Assembly: GCF_001807485.1 (NCBI RefSeq)
Contig: NZ_KV789180.1
Coordinates: forward strand, 31,272-95,271
Origin: Corynebacterium sp. HMSC08A12
GTDB taxonomy: Bacteria > Actinomycetota > Actinomycetes > Mycobacteriales > Mycobacteriaceae
Length of the DNA: 64,000 nt
Reading direction: 5' to 3'
In this document: positions 1 to 10,280 of the stretch, one piece after another
Layout of the letters: each line of letters starts with the position of its first letter
How positions within the stretch are numbered: position 1 is the stretch's first letter
Made by a program: the position numbers and the translations under genes
The notes under the pieces: model-generated
What the model saw: the letters and a program-made list of their open reading frames with translations, nothing else
Database searches by the model: none
What the model was told of the DNA's origin: nothing

Positions 1-1380
1 GGCTTGGGCTCGGCTGTGGGCGCCGGGCTGTTCCTCGGCACCGGCGTGGGCATCCAGGCCGCAGGCCCGGCGGTGCTGCTTTCCTATATCGTCGCCGGCA
101 TCGTGGTTATCGCCGTGATGCAGATGCTGGGCGAGCTCGCCGCCGCCCGCCCGGCCTCGGGCACCTTCGCCACCTACGGCCAGATGGCCTTCGGCCGCTG
201 GAATGGCTTCGCCCTGGGCTGGCTGTACTGGTTCATGCTGATCATGGTGATGGGCGCCGAGATTACCGGCGCGGGCGCGATTATGGGCGCGTGGTTCGGC
301 GTGGACGGGTGGATCCCCGGCCTGGTGTGCGTGGTGTTGTTCACCATCGTGAACCTGGCGGGTGTGCGCGGCTTCGGCGAGTTCGAGTACTGGTTCGCCT
401 TCATCAAGGTCGCGGTTATCATCATCTTCCTGGTTATCGGCACGGGTCTGCTGCTGGGGTTGTTCCCCAGCTACGACTCCCCTGGCCTGAGCAACTTCTC
501 TGACTTCGCCCCCAACGGCATCTCCGGCATGGCGGTAGGCCTGCTGGCTGTGGCCTTCGCCTTCGGTGGCATCGAGATCGTGACCATCGCCGCCGCGGAG
601 TCGAAGGATCCGGCGAACTCCATCGCCGCCGCCGTGCGCGCCGTCATCTGGCGTATCTCCATTTTCTACCTGGGCAGTGTCTTCCTGATCACCGCCCTGC
701 TGCCTTTCGACACCTTGGGTGAGGCCGAGTCCGCCGAAGAGTCTCCGTTCACCCGCATCCTGGCCTTCGCCCAGATCCCGGGCATCGTGGAGATCATGGA
801 GGTCGTGATCGTCCTGGCTTTGCTGTCGGCCTTCAACGCGCAGATTTATGCCACCAGCCGCCTGATGTACAGCTTCTCCCAGGAACGCAACGCGCCGCGC
901 TGGTTCCGCAAGACCAACGCCCAGAAGGTGCCTTACCGCGCCGTGTGGTGCTCCCTGTTCTTCGCTTTCGTCTCCGTTGCGCTGCAGGTGTGGGGCCCAG
1001 AGGACCTGATCAAGATCCTGTTCAACGCCGTCGGCGGCACGCTGCTGGTCATCTGGATGGTTATCGTCTTGTCGGAGATCAAGCTGCGCCCGACCTTCGA
1101 GCGCGACGGCAGCCTCTCCGTACGCATGTGGGGCTACCCTGTGCTGCCCTGGCTGACGTTCCTAGCACTCATCGCCCTGATGGTTCTGATGCTCTTCGAC
1201 GAGGGCGCCCGTTTGCAGGTCATCACCGTCGCCGTCGCCTTTGTTGTCCTGAGCCTGATCGGCCTGGCGCTGCAGAAGACGCAGGGACCGCAGGAGGCCG
1301 AAGACAGTGCTGGCACCGCTGCGTCCACTACTACGGCCACTAACACGACCACCGCTGCAGACAGCGACTCCACCACATAG
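1..1380 (+). CDS. Amino-acid permease of the APC family, 5' end cut by the window edge
   Basis: This is a polytopic inner-membrane transporter that would import an amino acid or GABA-like substrate by proton symport. The reading frame is open from base 1, and the first visible residues ([15 protein letters not shown]) are the glycine-rich unwound helix 1 that binds substrate in APC transporters, so perhaps 20-40 residues lie outside the window. The TTG at position 4 is therefore not the start. About eleven further hydrophobic segments follow, with a Thr/Ser-rich hydrophilic tail. Family placement is firm; the substrate cannot be told. It ends 29 bp before dapD on the same strand. Confidence 0.85.
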   Translation, partial: GLGSAVGAGLFLGTGVGIQAAGPAVLLSYIVAGIVVIAVMQMLGELAAARPASGTFATYGQMAFGRWNGFALGWLYWFMLIMVMGAEITGAGAIMGAWFGVDGWIPGLVCVVLFTIVNLAGVRGFGEFEYWFAFIKVAVIIIFLVIGTGLLLGLFPSYDSPGLSNFSDFAPNGISGMAVGLLAVAFAFGGIEIVTIAAAESKDPANSIAAAVRAVIWRISIFYLGSVFLITALLPFDTLGEAESAEESPFTRILAFAQIPGIVEIMEVVIVLALLSAFNAQIYATSRLMYSFSQERNAPRWFRKTNAQKVPYRAVWCSLFFAFVSVALQVWGPEDLIKILFNAVGGTLLVIWMVIVLSEIKLRPTFERDGSLSVRMWGYPVLPWLTFLALIALMVLMLFDEGARLQVITVAVAFVVLSLIGLALQKTQGPQEAEDSAGTAASTTTATNTTTAADSDSTT

Positions 1381-1409
1381 GTACAAACTCATATGTAGGA
1401 TCGGCAACC

Positions 1410-2432
1410 ATGACTTCTGCTTATGGAAATGGATTTGCCACTCTGACCGATTCCGGCGAGGTGCTGGACACCTGGTTCTTCGAGTTCGATCTCAGCTCGG
1501 CCGCTGCTGGTGCCACTGATGCTGGTGCCGCTGAGGCGGGCACGCAGGTGCTCGATCTTACTGACGCCAGCACCTCCGCCCCTGATTCCTTCCGTCCCCT
1601 GGCCAACCTCGTCGGCACAGACGAGGTCCGCGGCACCCGCCGCGTAGCAGTGACCACTACCATTGCCGACCTGGATGCTCCGCCCGCCGATGCGTACGAC
1701 GCCTACCTGCGCCTGCACCTGATCTCCGGCCGCAAGATCCAGCCCCATGGCTGCAACTTGGATGGCCTGTTCGGTCTGCTTAGCAACGTTGTGTGGACGA
1801 ACCACGGCCCGTGCGCCGTCCCCGGTTTCGAGTCTGTCCGCGCCCGCCTGCAGACCGAGCGCGGCCCGGTGACGGTTTACAGCGTGGATAAGTTCCCGCG
1901 CATGGTGGATTACGTGGTTCCCACTGGCGTGCGTATCGGCGATGCAGACCGCGTGCGCCTGGGCGCCCACCTGGCCGAGGGCACAACTGTTATGCACGAG
2001 GGCTTCATCAACTTCAACGCGGGCACGCTGGGCTCCTCCATGGTCGAGGGTCGCATCTCTGGTGGCGTGGTCGTGGGCGACGGCTCCGATATCGGCGGCG
2101 GCGCTTCCGTCATGGGCACTCTGTCCGGCGGTGGCAAGGAGGTCATCTCCATCGGCGAGCGTTGCCTGCTGGGCGCGAACTCCGGCGTGGGCATTTCCCT
2201 GGGCGACGACGTCACAGTCGAGGCCGGTCTGTACATCACCTTTGGCACCAAGATCACCCTGACCGACGAGGTGGCCAAGCGACTGGGCAAGCAGGCAGGC
2301 GAATTTGTCAAGGCCTCCGAGCTCTCCGGCGCCAGCGGCATCCTGTTCCGCCGTAACTCCGTCTCCGGCGCGGTCGAGGCCGTCGCAAACGCCTCCGCCG
2401 TCGAGCTCAACGAGGCCCTGCACGCCAACTAA
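1410..2432 (+). CDS. dapD: 2,3,4,5-tetrahydropyridine-2,6-dicarboxylate N-succinyltransferase
   Basis: This cytoplasmic enzyme succinylates tetrahydrodipicolinate using succinyl-CoA, opening the succinylase branch to meso-diaminopimelate and lysine. At 340 aa it matches the long actinobacterial DapD form. The C-terminal half shows the left-handed beta-helix hexapeptide pattern ([18 protein letters not shown], then [19 protein letters not shown]), and [20 protein letters not shown] is a DapD hallmark. The ATG at 1410 has an AGGA upstream. It converges on the pseudouridine synthase gene with a 23-bp gap. The next enzyme of the route, dapC, is nearby on the opposite strand. Confidence 0.95.
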   Translation: MTSAYGNGFATLTDSGEVLDTWFFEFDLSSAAAGATDAGAAEAGTQVLDLTDASTSAPDSFRPLANLVGTDEVRGTRRVAVTTTIADLDAPPADAYDAYLRLHLISGRKIQPHGCNLDGLFGLLSNVVWTNHGPCAVPGFESVRARLQTERGPVTVYSVDKFPRMVDYVVPTGVRIGDADRVRLGAHLAEGTTVMHEGFINFNAGTLGSSMVEGRISGGVVVGDGSDIGGGASVMGTLSGGGKEVISIGERCLLGANSGVGISLGDDVTVEAGLYITFGTKITLTDEVAKRLGKQAGEFVKASELSGASGILFRRNSVSGAVEAVANASAVELNEALHAN

Positions 2433-2455
2433 GTTCCGCACCCCTAGCCCGTGCA

Positions 2456-3385
2456 CTAACTAGGTGCGTCAGCTCCCCACTGTGCCCACGGGTCTTCCAG
2501 GCAGCGCTCGATTTCGATGCGCTGCCTGTTTCTTATTGACGCCTCCAGCGCCAACTCAATAGCGACGGCGCGCAAGCGCAACGCGCCCGCCCCGGGACGG
2601 TACTCCGGGTACGTGTCATCGCCGTAGATGGGAGCGCCCAGGTGATTCATCAGTACCCGCAGCTGGTGCGTGTACCCGGTCCGGGGCTGTAGCTCATACA
2701 CGGCGGTGGGAGTGCCCGCATGGGTAGCATCCGCAGATATGGCTTCTACACAGGCACTGCTGGCGAGCTTCCGAATGCGCGTGATGGTCAGCCGTGCCTG
2801 CTCCCCGTCCACCACCTTCACCTGCGGGTCGTCCTTGATCTTCAGCATCGGCAGCTGCACCTCCCGCCACTGCGGCCCAATCTCCGGAATGTCCGCGGCC
2901 AGCGCCTGGTAGGTCTTAGAGACCTCCCGGCGCTGGAATTGGGTCTGCAGGAACCCACGGGTGGCCGGGTTGCGCGCGAGCACCAGCAGGCCGCGGGTGT
3001 CCCGATCCAGCCGGTGGGCTGCCACCAGCTCGGGTTCCTGCAGCCGTACGCGCATCAGGGACTGTGCGGTTGCGCGCAGCAGCTTGCCATTTGGAGTGGA
3101 CGGCAAACCATGGGGTTTGTCCACTACCACGGCATCCGGGCCGGAGTACAGCACAGGAATGTCCGCCGCCAACAGCTCTGCGGGTTCTTCTGGGAAGTCG
3201 GGATAGACCCATGTGGGCGTCCGACCCGAAAGAACGAGCCCCGGGGCCAGCAGCGTGCCGGGTTCGTAGGGCGAATCGCCCGCAGCGGCCGCCAGGTAGG
3301 TGCGGCCATCGTCGGGAACGCGGCCGCTCAGCATGGCTTTCACAGCGGATACGCCATGGCGTGGCGGCGGGCGCCAGCGTTGCAA
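2456..3385 (-). CDS. RluA-family pseudouridine synthase
   Basis: This enzyme would isomerise specific uridines in rRNA or tRNA. The catalytic-loop motif HRLDRDTRGL is present with the expected nucleophile Asp127, and LQTQFQRREVSKTYQA and PRTGYTHQLRVLMNHLGAPIYGD are typical of the RluA fold. The frame can only open at the TTG at 3385, because an in-frame stop lies seven codons upstream. The resulting N-terminus (RWRPPPRHGVSAVKAML) resembles actinobacterial members. It follows dapC by 27 bp on the same strand, so co-transcription is likely. The RNA target cannot be assigned. Confidence 0.88.
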   Translation of the reverse strand: MQRWRPPPRHGVSAVKAMLSGRVPDDGRTYLAAAAGDSPYEPGTLLAPGLVLSGRTPTWVYPDFPEEPAELLAADIPVLYSGPDAVVVDKPHGLPSTPNGKLLRATAQSLMRVRLQEPELVAAHRLDRDTRGLLVLARNPATRGFLQTQFQRREVSKTYQALAADIPEIGPQWREVQLPMLKIKDDPQVKVVDGEQARLTITRIRKLASSACVEAISADATHAGTPTAVYELQPRTGYTHQLRVLMNHLGAPIYGDDTYPEYRPGAGALRLRAVAIELALEASIRNRQRIEIERCLEDPWAQWGADAPS

Positions 3386-3412
3386 GGCCGGGATGAGGGC
3401 TCAGAGCTCCCG

Positions 3413-4549
3413 CTACTGGGCGGCTGCGGGATCTTCGCCGGTCAGGCGACGGACAGCGGCCTCGATCCGCTCGTCGGTGGCGGTGAGACCCACGCGAACG
3501 AAGTTCTTGCCCTTCGGGCCGTAGAAATCGCCCGGGGCAACGAGGATGCCCTTATCGGCCAGCTCGGCGACAGTTTCGCGACCGTCGCGGCCCTGCGTGG
3601 CCCACAGGTACAGGCCACCGTCGGAGTATTCGATGTCGAAGCCAGCCTGCAACAGGGCTGCCTTCAGCAGGTCGCGGCGGTGGCAGTACAGCTGCTTCTG
3701 CAGAATCTCGTGACCATCCTCCACCAGGGCGGCCACCATCGCGGACTGAATGGGTCCGGGGTTCATTAGACCCGCGTGGCGGCGGATGCCCAGCAGCTCC
3801 TGGATCAGCTCGCCGTCGCCGGCCAGCCAGCCAGCGCGATAAGACGCCAGGTTGGAGGTCTTCGACAGCGAGTGCACCGCAATTAGGTTGGTGAAGTCTC
3901 CCCCGCACACCTCCGGATCGAGGATCGAGACGGGGCGCTCCTCGCCCCACCCCAGGCCCAGGTAGCACTCGTCGGAGACAATGATCGTGCCACGTTCCCG
4001 GGCGAACTCCACGAACTTGCGCAGGTGATCCACGCCCAGCACCTGGCCGTGCGGGTTCGCCGGGGAGTTCAGGTAGATCAGCGCCGGAGTCTGCGGCCCC
4101 AGCTTCAGCAGCGAATCGCTGCGTAGCACGTCAGCCCCGGCCAGGCGGGCAGAGACCTCGTAGGTCGGGTAGGCCAACTCCGGGATCACTACCGTGTGGC
4201 CCGCGCCGATTCCCAACAGAGTGGGCATCCAGGCGATGGCCTCCTTGGTGCCGATCACCGGCAGTACCTGGGTATCGGCATCTAAGCCCCGCACCTGGAA
4301 GCGCCGCTCCATCGCCCCCACGATGGCTTCCCGCAGCTCCGGGGTGCCCTTCGTCTGCGGGTACCCCGGCTCCGCGGCGGATTCCGTCAGCGCCAGCTGA
4401 ATGGCCGGGGAGACCGGATCTACAGGAGTGCCGACCGACAAATCCACGATCCCATCTGGGTGGCTGGTCGCCTTGGCCTTAGCTTCGGCAAGCGAGTCCC
4501 ACGGGAAGTCGGGCAGTCGGTCGGCTACTTTGGTGCGCTTGAAGGTCAT
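3413..4549 (-). CDS. dapC: N-succinyldiaminopimelate aminotransferase
   Basis: This PLP-dependent fold-type I aminotransferase converts N-succinyl-2-amino-6-ketopimelate to N-succinyl-LL-diaminopimelate with glutamate as donor. At 378 aa it shows NSPANPHGQV near residue 171, VSDECYLGLGWG with the PLP-pyridine Asp near 193, and the Schiff-base Lys230 in HSLSKTSNLASYRAGW. It lies 92 bp downstream of the ferredoxin gene on the same strand, a pairing conserved in Corynebacteriales. Together with dapD it supplies two successive steps of cell-wall diaminopimelate synthesis. Confidence 0.93.
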   Translation of the reverse strand: MTFKRTKVADRLPDFPWDSLAEAKAKATSHPDGIVDLSVGTPVDPVSPAIQLALTESAAEPGYPQTKGTPELREAIVGAMERRFQVRGLDADTQVLPVIGTKEAIAWMPTLLGIGAGHTVVIPELAYPTYEVSARLAGADVLRSDSLLKLGPQTPALIYLNSPANPHGQVLGVDHLRKFVEFARERGTIIVSDECYLGLGWGEERPVSILDPEVCGGDFTNLIAVHSLSKTSNLASYRAGWLAGDGELIQELLGIRRHAGLMNPGPIQSAMVAALVEDGHEILQKQLYCHRRDLLKAALLQAGFDIEYSDGGLYLWATQGRDGRETVAELADKGILVAPGDFYGPKGKNFVRVGLTATDERIEAAVRRLTGEDPAAAQ

Positions 4550-4641
4550 GCTTGTACTTTATACCGCCTGCTTAGTGCGCCCGGCGCTAACCGGTGCAAG
4601 TGTGGGCGTCAATAAAGAAAAAGCAGATAGGCGAATAAAAC

Positions 4642-4959
4642 CTAAGCCTGCGGCGGCAGGTTGGCGATAAGCTCCGCGTCGAAGTCCTGCGGCCCCAGCT
4701 TGGCGGCGCCGCCCGGGGAACCCAGATCGTCGAAGAAGGCGGCGTTCGCGTCGTTGTACTCTTCCCACTCGTCCGGCACGTCATCCTCGTAGAAGATGGC
4801 CTCAACCGGGCAGACCGGCTCGCAGGCGCCACAGTCTACGCACTCGTCCGGGTGGATGTACAGCATGCGCTTGCCCTCGTAGATGCAGTCAACGGGGCAC
4901 TCTTCTACGCAAGCGCGGTCCAATACGTCTACACAGGGCTGCGCAATCGTGTAGGTCAT
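4642..4959 (-). CDS. fdxC: 7Fe ferredoxin ([3Fe-4S][4Fe-4S])
   Basis: This is a small soluble electron carrier of 105 aa. The cysteine pattern C9-x7-C17-x3-C21-P-x2-C25 followed by C40-x2-C43-x2-C46-x3-C50-P is that of the seven-iron ferredoxins of Actinobacteria. An acidic C-terminal tail of about 45 residues completes the usual length. The genes fdxC and dapC sit side by side in related genomes. Redox partners cannot be deduced here. The gene symbol follows usage in mycobacteria and corynebacteria; fdxA is an equally used name. Confidence 0.92.
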   Translation of the reverse strand: MTYTIAQPCVDVLDRACVEECPVDCIYEGKRMLYIHPDECVDCGACEPVCPVEAIFYEDDVPDEWEEYNDANAAFFDDLGSPGGAAKLGPQDFDAELIANLPPQA

Positions 4960-5028
4960 CGTCTAAATACCTACCCTTTCTGGAAAGTTCGTCATACTCC
5001 ACAGAGCTCTCTTCGAGCTTCTATTCTG

Positions 5029-5478
5029 TCACTTCAGCGGTTCCAGTGAAAACTGAGGGCGAAGCGGCCACGCGGCCGCTGCCATACCGACCACAAACAG
5101 CAGCATAGACCACACGGTCTGCGGCATTAGCGTCGCCTCGCCGAAAGGCAGCTCCGGCCACATCACCGCCAGCAGATAACCGGCCAGCCACACGAGCGCG
5201 GGAATGCCCGCAACCAGCTTGTTATCGGTCCACAGAAGCGCGGTTTTCGTCACCGCGCGGTTGAAGAAGAACGCAAACAGGATGGTCCACGGCAGCGGCA
5301 CCAGTGTGTCCCCCACCGTGATGCGCGAGCCAATGTATAAAACGCTGATGAACAGCCCGAACAGCGCGCCGATAGAGAGCCAAACGATGCCGGAAATGCG
5401 CTCAGCGCGCGTTGTATCCTGGCGTGCCTGGCTCTTGGTGGGGTGTCCCCAGTTGGGCTCGTCCTTCTTCGCGTTCAC
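5029..5478 (-). CDS. Conserved membrane protein, four predicted TM segments
   Basis: I do not recognise a named family. After a hydrophilic N-terminus of about 30 residues (KKDEPNWGHPTKSQARQDTT) there are four hydrophobic segments, separated by short loops. The frame is open up to a TTG at 5517, but the GTG at 5478 has an AGGATGG-type ribosome site at good spacing and is preferred, giving 149 aa. The gene lies between mshB and fdxC on the same strand, a position where mycothiol-cluster genomes usually carry a small membrane protein. Function unknown. Confidence 0.7.
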   Translation of the reverse strand: MNAKKDEPNWGHPTKSQARQDTTRAERISGIVWLSIGALFGLFISVLYIGSRITVGDTLVPLPWTILFAFFFNRAVTKTALLWTDNKLVAGIPALVWLAGYLLAVMWPELPFGEATLMPQTVWSMLLFVVGMAAAAWPLRPQFSLEPLK

Positions 5479-5535
5479 GTCGATCCATCCTAGTGCCCTA
5501 CCCCGCCGGACCTCCAAGGCAACGCGGTTTAGGGC

Positions 5536-6531
5536 TTAAGTCCCCAGCGCGCGGGCGAAGAAATCCTCGGGCACGCCGGGGGCCGTCCAGCCCAGACGAT
5601 AGCTTTCGCTGTCCAGCAGCGGCTGGGGAATGAGGTTCGACAGACAGAACAGAGTGGTTGCTGTGGATGCCGGCGGGTTAGAGTCCCGCACCTGGTCATT
5701 GACGTCCGAGGCCGTGCCATCAGCCACCCAAATCTGGGTGGCGTGAGCGCGCATAGCGGCCTGCTTGGCCGCCACGTCCTCGGCGGTGCCGTGGATAACC
5801 AGGTCCACCTCCGCAGACGGCACGGTCGCGATCTCCCCTGCGGCAGGCAAGGTCCAGCCTTCGGGCACGGCCGCCGGATCCTCCTCGAGGCCCTGCATGC
5901 CCTCGGCGAACTTCTCTTCCTCCGTCACGCACCACAGCACCTGGCTGGGAACGAAGACGTCTGCGCCAGCACCTTCCGCACCCGCGCCGCTCAGCTGCCG
6001 CACGGCCTCGTGCACAATGCGGTGCACCTGCTTGTGGTCCGGGTGCCCGTAGCCGCCGTCGGCGGCGTACGTCAGAATCACCTCCGGCCGGACGCGCTGA
6101 ATCTGCTCAATCAGCTGCTCGACCTGCAGCTCCAGCAAATCTTGCGCAGCCTCCCCCTCGTGCGCAAAAGCCCGCGGGTGGCGGATGGACTCGCTGCCTT
6201 CCATGCCCGAATCCCGCCAGGCACCGCAGCCACCCAGAAGGTTCGGCCCGTGCTGCACCCCCAACGCGCCGAGCGCACGCTGCAGCTCCGCGATGCGGTA
6301 ACCACCGAGCATTCCCGTGCCGTGCTCGTACTGCTGGGCGTCCACAAGAGCTTGGTACTTCTCCCCGATCACCTCGCCCTCCTCGCCGAGGGTGCAGGTG
6401 ACCACAGAAACGTCGTGGCCCAACCGCCGCGCCTTAGCCAGCGCCAGCCCCGTCCACAGGGTTTCGTCGTCCGGGTGCGCATGCACCGCCATTACGGTGA
6501 TCCTCTGCGTTTCGGCGGGGGTGCTGGTCAC
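5536..6531 (-). CDS. mshB: Mycothiol biosynthesis deacetylase MshB
   Basis: MshB is a zinc-dependent deacetylase that converts GlcNAc-inositol to GlcN-inositol, the second stage of mycothiol synthesis. The protein is 331 aa. The N-terminal metal-binding motif VHAHPDDETLWTG and the later YGHPDHKQVH are the PIG-L/LmbE-family ligands. Its location between the lpqW/typA pair and fdxC/dapC matches mycobacterial order. Mycothiol is the main thiol of Actinobacteria, so this gene supports the taxonomic call. It ends 3 bp before the start region of the preceding membrane-protein frame's strand-mate cluster and runs in the same direction as its neighbours. Confidence 0.93.
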   Translation of the reverse strand: MTSTPAETQRITVMAVHAHPDDETLWTGLALAKARRLGHDVSVVTCTLGEEGEVIGEKYQALVDAQQYEHGTGMLGGYRIAELQRALGALGVQHGPNLLGGCGAWRDSGMEGSESIRHPRAFAHEGEAAQDLLELQVEQLIEQIQRVRPEVILTYAADGGYGHPDHKQVHRIVHEAVRQLSGAGAEGAGADVFVPSQVLWCVTEEEKFAEGMQGLEEDPAAVPEGWTLPAAGEIATVPSAEVDLVIHGTAEDVAAKQAAMRAHATQIWVADGTASDVNDQVRDSNPPASTATTLFCLSNLIPQPLLDSESYRLGWTAPGVPEDFFARALGT

Positions 6532-6534
6532 GGG

Positions 6535-8361
6535 TTAATCCTCCTTGAGGGCATTTTCTGCGGCGTTGCGTTTGTTTTCCTCGATGGGGCTCAGGGTCCA
6601 CCGTGGCGCCGAGATCAGTACCGAGCTGCTGTTGTCCAGCGGCCAGTCTTCCAGCCCCGGGGTCGGTCCGTTGAGTCTGTCCGACGTCACCACGGTGAAA
6701 CGGTCGGACAGGATGGGCAGCACCGTGGAGATCTCCGCGATCCGCTCGTCCAGCTTCTCGCGCTCGTCGTTGAGCTCGGCGCGCCCTTCGCTGAGCTTGT
6801 TCAAGCGTTCTTCCAGGTCACGGTCGCAGGTGCCGCTGAGGTTGCCGCCCTTGGGGATGTTGGGGAGTGACGCCCCTTCTTCCCCGCTGTCGCTCCCCTC
6901 AGCCGGGTCCTTCGAATCTGCGTCGCCAGACGGCTTCGCGGAGTCTTCCCCTACGGGAGCGGTGGTGCAACCGTACTGTTCCACATAGTCGAAGGTGACC
7001 TGCGGGCTGCGCTGCCACGTCACCACGCCATCGACGTCTCCCTGCTCCACAGCCGAGCCGAGGATTTCCCCCGCGTTACCAGTGCGCACGGTGGCGGGAA
7101 TTCCTGCGTGCAGCAATTGATCCACGACGGAGCGGGCGGCATCCACCGCCACCTGATCGTCAGTGACTGCGCCGATGACGATGCCGTCGGGGCGCTGGTC
7201 GGACTGCAGGCCACGCGGCATCTCCGCGGCGGTCTTCGGGGTCACGTTCCAGCGCGGGGCCTCTACCTCCGGATCCTGGGAGACGATCCGTGCGATCCTC
7301 TCCGCGTTGATTGCGCCCAGTACCCGGCGGCGGGTTTGCTGGTCAGCGAAAATCGGGCTGGCCTGGTTGAGCTGCAGGTTCAGCTGCACCCCCCGAGCGG
7401 TGTTGCGCATCTGCGTGTAGGGCAGCTGGTTAAGAGCCAGGTCGGTGGTGGCCGAACGGTGCGTCATGTACATCTGGATCTGCTCAGTGCGCATCATCTG
7501 CGCGCCGGTAGATTCATTCGGCACGGCGGTGAAGCGGATGATGTCTGTCTTGGCCGCCTTCGAACCCCAGTAGCGGTCGTTGCGCTGCAGTTCCAGCAGG
7601 CCGCGCCCCTCGTCCACGGACTTCACGGAGTACTGCCCTGCAGAAGCGACGGAGCCTCCGTCCATCATCGTGCTGAAGCTGCGCCCCTCCGCGCGGTAAA
7701 TGTGGCTGGGCAAAAGGTGGGTGAACAGTCGCTTCCAGGAACTCAGAGGCTTATCGAAGGTGACCTTGAAGCTCTTTTCCTTCTTCTCCGGCTCGATGGA
7801 GGTGATGTGGCGGTACAGCCCCTTCGCCTCCGCGAGGGGCTCGTCCACAATCGCTTTATGCAGGTATTGGAAGTCGGAGATGGTGATGGGCGTGCCGTCG
7901 GACCACTGCGCCTCTGGCTGCAGGGTATAGACCACTTCCGTCGGATTCTCCCGGTCGTTTGGCTTGACCTCGCTGATCAGATCATCGTTGAGGTTCTCCC
8001 CCATCGAGCCATCTGTGTAGACGCTCGGCAGGGTCAAGTCGGCAACCGCCGCCACCACCGGGTTGCGGTTACCCACCAGGTGCGGGTTGAGGTTGCCGGT
8101 GAAGCGATCCACGCCCACCGCGATCTCCCGCAGACTCTCATCAACCGGCTGCGGCTGCTGAGTTTGGGTGGAGGCGGAGGGGTCTTCCACCGTCGGAGCC
8201 TCGCCCGGATTCGCCTGGCAGGCGGCCAACGTTAAGGCGAGTGTCGCCGACGTCAGGGCGGTCGCGGCGGTGGGCGTCACACCCCAAAAACCGCGACGGC
8301 GTGCGCCAGAGGAACGGCGCGCCGACGAGCTAGACAGTGGAAAGAGCGAGAACAAGGGCAA
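6535..8361 (-). CDS. lpqW: LpqW-like lipoprotein, oligopeptide-binding (SBP family 5) fold
   Basis: This is an exported lipoprotein of 608 aa. A long signal sequence ends in TLALTLAAC with the lipid-accepting Cys48, and the body resembles extracellular family 5 solute-binding proteins, but no ABC permease gene is adjacent. In mycobacteria and C. glutamicum the LpqW orthologue next to typA and near mshB affects lipomannan and lipoarabinomannan assembly rather than import. That role here is inferred from synteny. The TTG start at 8361 lies 2 bp after the typA stop codon, so the two are probably translationally coupled. A coiled, charged stretch lies near residues 520-560. Confidence 0.85.
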   Translation of the reverse strand: MPLFSLFPLSSSSARRSSGARRRGFWGVTPTAATALTSATLALTLAACQANPGEAPTVEDPSASTQTQQPQPVDESLREIAVGVDRFTGNLNPHLVGNRNPVVAAVADLTLPSVYTDGSMGENLNDDLISEVKPNDRENPTEVVYTLQPEAQWSDGTPITISDFQYLHKAIVDEPLAEAKGLYRHITSIEPEKKEKSFKVTFDKPLSSWKRLFTHLLPSHIYRAEGRSFSTMMDGGSVASAGQYSVKSVDEGRGLLELQRNDRYWGSKAAKTDIIRFTAVPNESTGAQMMRTEQIQMYMTHRSATTDLALNQLPYTQMRNTARGVQLNLQLNQASPIFADQQTRRRVLGAINAERIARIVSQDPEVEAPRWNVTPKTAAEMPRGLQSDQRPDGIVIGAVTDDQVAVDAARSVVDQLLHAGIPATVRTGNAGEILGSAVEQGDVDGVVTWQRSPQVTFDYVEQYGCTTAPVGEDSAKPSGDADSKDPAEGSDSGEEGASLPNIPKGGNLSGTCDRDLEERLNKLSEGRAELNDEREKLDERIAEISTVLPILSDRFTVVTSDRLNGPTPGLEDWPLDNSSSVLISAPRWTLSPIEENKRNAAENALKED

Positions 8362-8363
8362 CT

Positions 8364-10280
8364 TTAGGAGTTGTTATTGCGCTGCTTCTCGCGGGAACGG
8401 GCACGGGCGCGATCGGTGGCGTTCAGGGTCACCTTGCGCACGCGGATGACCTCCGGAGTTACCTCAACGCACTCGTCGAAGCCACAGAACTCCATGGCCT
8501 CTTCCAGGGTCAGGGTGCGGGCCTTGGCCAAGGTCACCGTCGCGTCCGCGGTTGCGGAACGCATGTTGGTCAGCTTCTTTTCCTTGGTGATGTTGATGTC
8601 CATGTCTTCGTCGCGGTTGTTCGCGCCGACGACCATGCCCTCGTAAGCCTCTGCGCCCGGCTCGACGAAGAAGGTGCCGCGGTCTGCCAGCTGGATCAGC
8701 GCGTAGGCGGTGATCTGGCCGGAGCGGTCGGCAACCAGGGAGCCGGAGGCGCGGCCCTTGATCTCGCCCGCCCACGGCTCGTAGCCAGCGGAGTAGCTGT
8801 TGGCGATGCCGGTGCCGCGGGTTTCGGTCATGAACACGGTGCGGAAGCCGATCAGGCCACGAGCCGGAACGATGAACTTCATGCGGATCCAGCCGGTGCC
8901 GGTGTTGTCCATGGACTCCATGCGACCCTTGCGGGCGGCCAGCAGCTGGGTGACGGCGCCGAGGTGCTCCTCCGGGACGTCGATGACCAGGTTTTCGTAG
9001 GGCTCGTGAACCGTACCGTCGATGGTGCGGGTAACCACCTGCGGCTTACCGACGGTCAGCTCGAAACCTTCACGGCGCATGGTTTCCACCAGAACGGAGA
9101 GAGCCATCTCGCCACGGCCCTGAACCTCCCAGGCATCCGGACGTTCGGTGGGCAGCACGCGCAGGGAGACGTTACCGATCAGCTCCTGATCCAGGCGAGC
9201 CTTGACCATACGGGCGGTCAGCTTGTCGCCGCCGCCACGGCCTGCCATCGGAGAGGTGTTCACGCCGATGGTCATGGAGATCGCGGGCTCGTCGACGGTA
9301 ATGCGCGGCAGGGCAACCGGGTTCTCGGGATCGGCCAGGGTATCGCCAATCATGATGTCCTCGATGCCGGAGATAGCGGCGATGTCGCCGGCGATCATTT
9401 CCTCGGCCGGCACGCGGGTCACGCCCTCGGTGCGTAGTAGCTCGGCCACCTTGGCGGTCTTGACGTGCTCCTTACCGTCCTCGTCGTAGTGGATCCAGGC
9501 GACCTGCTGGCCCTTACGCAGTCGGCCGGCGTGGATGCGCACCAGGCCAATGCGACCCAGGAAGGAGGAGGAGTCCAGGTTGGTGACGTGCGCCTGCAGC
9601 GGGCCGTCCACGTCTGCGGAAGGCTCCGGCAGGACGTCGTAGAGCACGTCGAACAGCGGCTGCAGGTCCTCGGAGTCCGGAACGTTACCGTTACCCGGGT
9701 TCTCGGTGGAGGCCTTGCCCTCGCGGCCGGAGGTGTACAGCACAGGAAGATCCAGCAGCTGCTCGGCGGCCTTTGCAGCCTCGTCGTCCTCCAGGGTGGA
9801 GGCCAGCTCCAACAGCAGGTCCTGGGACTCTTCGACGACCTCGTCGATGCGGGCATCCGGGCGGTCGGTCTTGTTCACGCAAATGATCACCGGCATCTTG
9901 GCAGCCAGAGCCTTGCCCAGCACAAAACGGGTCTGTGGCAGTGGCCCCTCAGAGGCGTCAACAAGAAGAACCACACCGTCCACCATGGACAGGGCGCGCT
10001 CGACCTCACCGCCGAAGTCGGCGTGGCCGGGCGTATCGATCACGTTAATGATCAGGTCGCTGCCCTCTTTACCCAGACCCTTGCGGTGGATGGCGGTGTT
10101 CTTCGCCAGGATCGTGATGCCCTTTTCCCGTTCCAGGTCGCCAGAGTCCATCACGCGCTCTTCCACTTCGCCGTGCGAAGAGAAGGCGCCGGACTGGTGC
10201 AGCATGGCGTCGACGAGAGTGGTCTTGCCGTGATCGACGTGCGCGACGATGGCGACATTGCGGAATTCAGTCAAAGACAC
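8364..10280 (-). CDS. typA: Ribosome-associated GTPase TypA/BipA
   Basis: TypA is a translational GTPase related to EF-G that acts on the ribosome, with roles in subunit assembly and stress. At 638 aa it shows the P-loop AHVDHGKTTL near residue 14, the DTPGHADFGGEVERAL switch II motif and CVNKTDRPDARIDEV for guanine recognition. EF-G-like domains follow, ending in the basic tail characteristic of TypA. The start is GTG at 10280 with a GGAAAG ribosome site. It heads a run of tightly spaced minus-strand genes (typA, lpqW, mshB). Confidence 0.95.
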   Translation of the reverse strand: MSLTEFRNVAIVAHVDHGKTTLVDAMLHQSGAFSSHGEVEERVMDSGDLEREKGITILAKNTAIHRKGLGKEGSDLIINVIDTPGHADFGGEVERALSMVDGVVLLVDASEGPLPQTRFVLGKALAAKMPVIICVNKTDRPDARIDEVVEESQDLLLELASTLEDDEAAKAAEQLLDLPVLYTSGREGKASTENPGNGNVPDSEDLQPLFDVLYDVLPEPSADVDGPLQAHVTNLDSSSFLGRIGLVRIHAGRLRKGQQVAWIHYDEDGKEHVKTAKVAELLRTEGVTRVPAEEMIAGDIAAISGIEDIMIGDTLADPENPVALPRITVDEPAISMTIGVNTSPMAGRGGGDKLTARMVKARLDQELIGNVSLRVLPTERPDAWEVQGRGEMALSVLVETMRREGFELTVGKPQVVTRTIDGTVHEPYENLVIDVPEEHLGAVTQLLAARKGRMESMDNTGTGWIRMKFIVPARGLIGFRTVFMTETRGTGIANSYSAGYEPWAGEIKGRASGSLVADRSGQITAYALIQLADRGTFFVEPGAEAYEGMVVGANNRDEDMDINITKEKKLTNMRSATADATVTLAKARTLTLEEAMEFCGFDECVEVTPEVIRVRKVTLNATDRARARSREKQRNNNS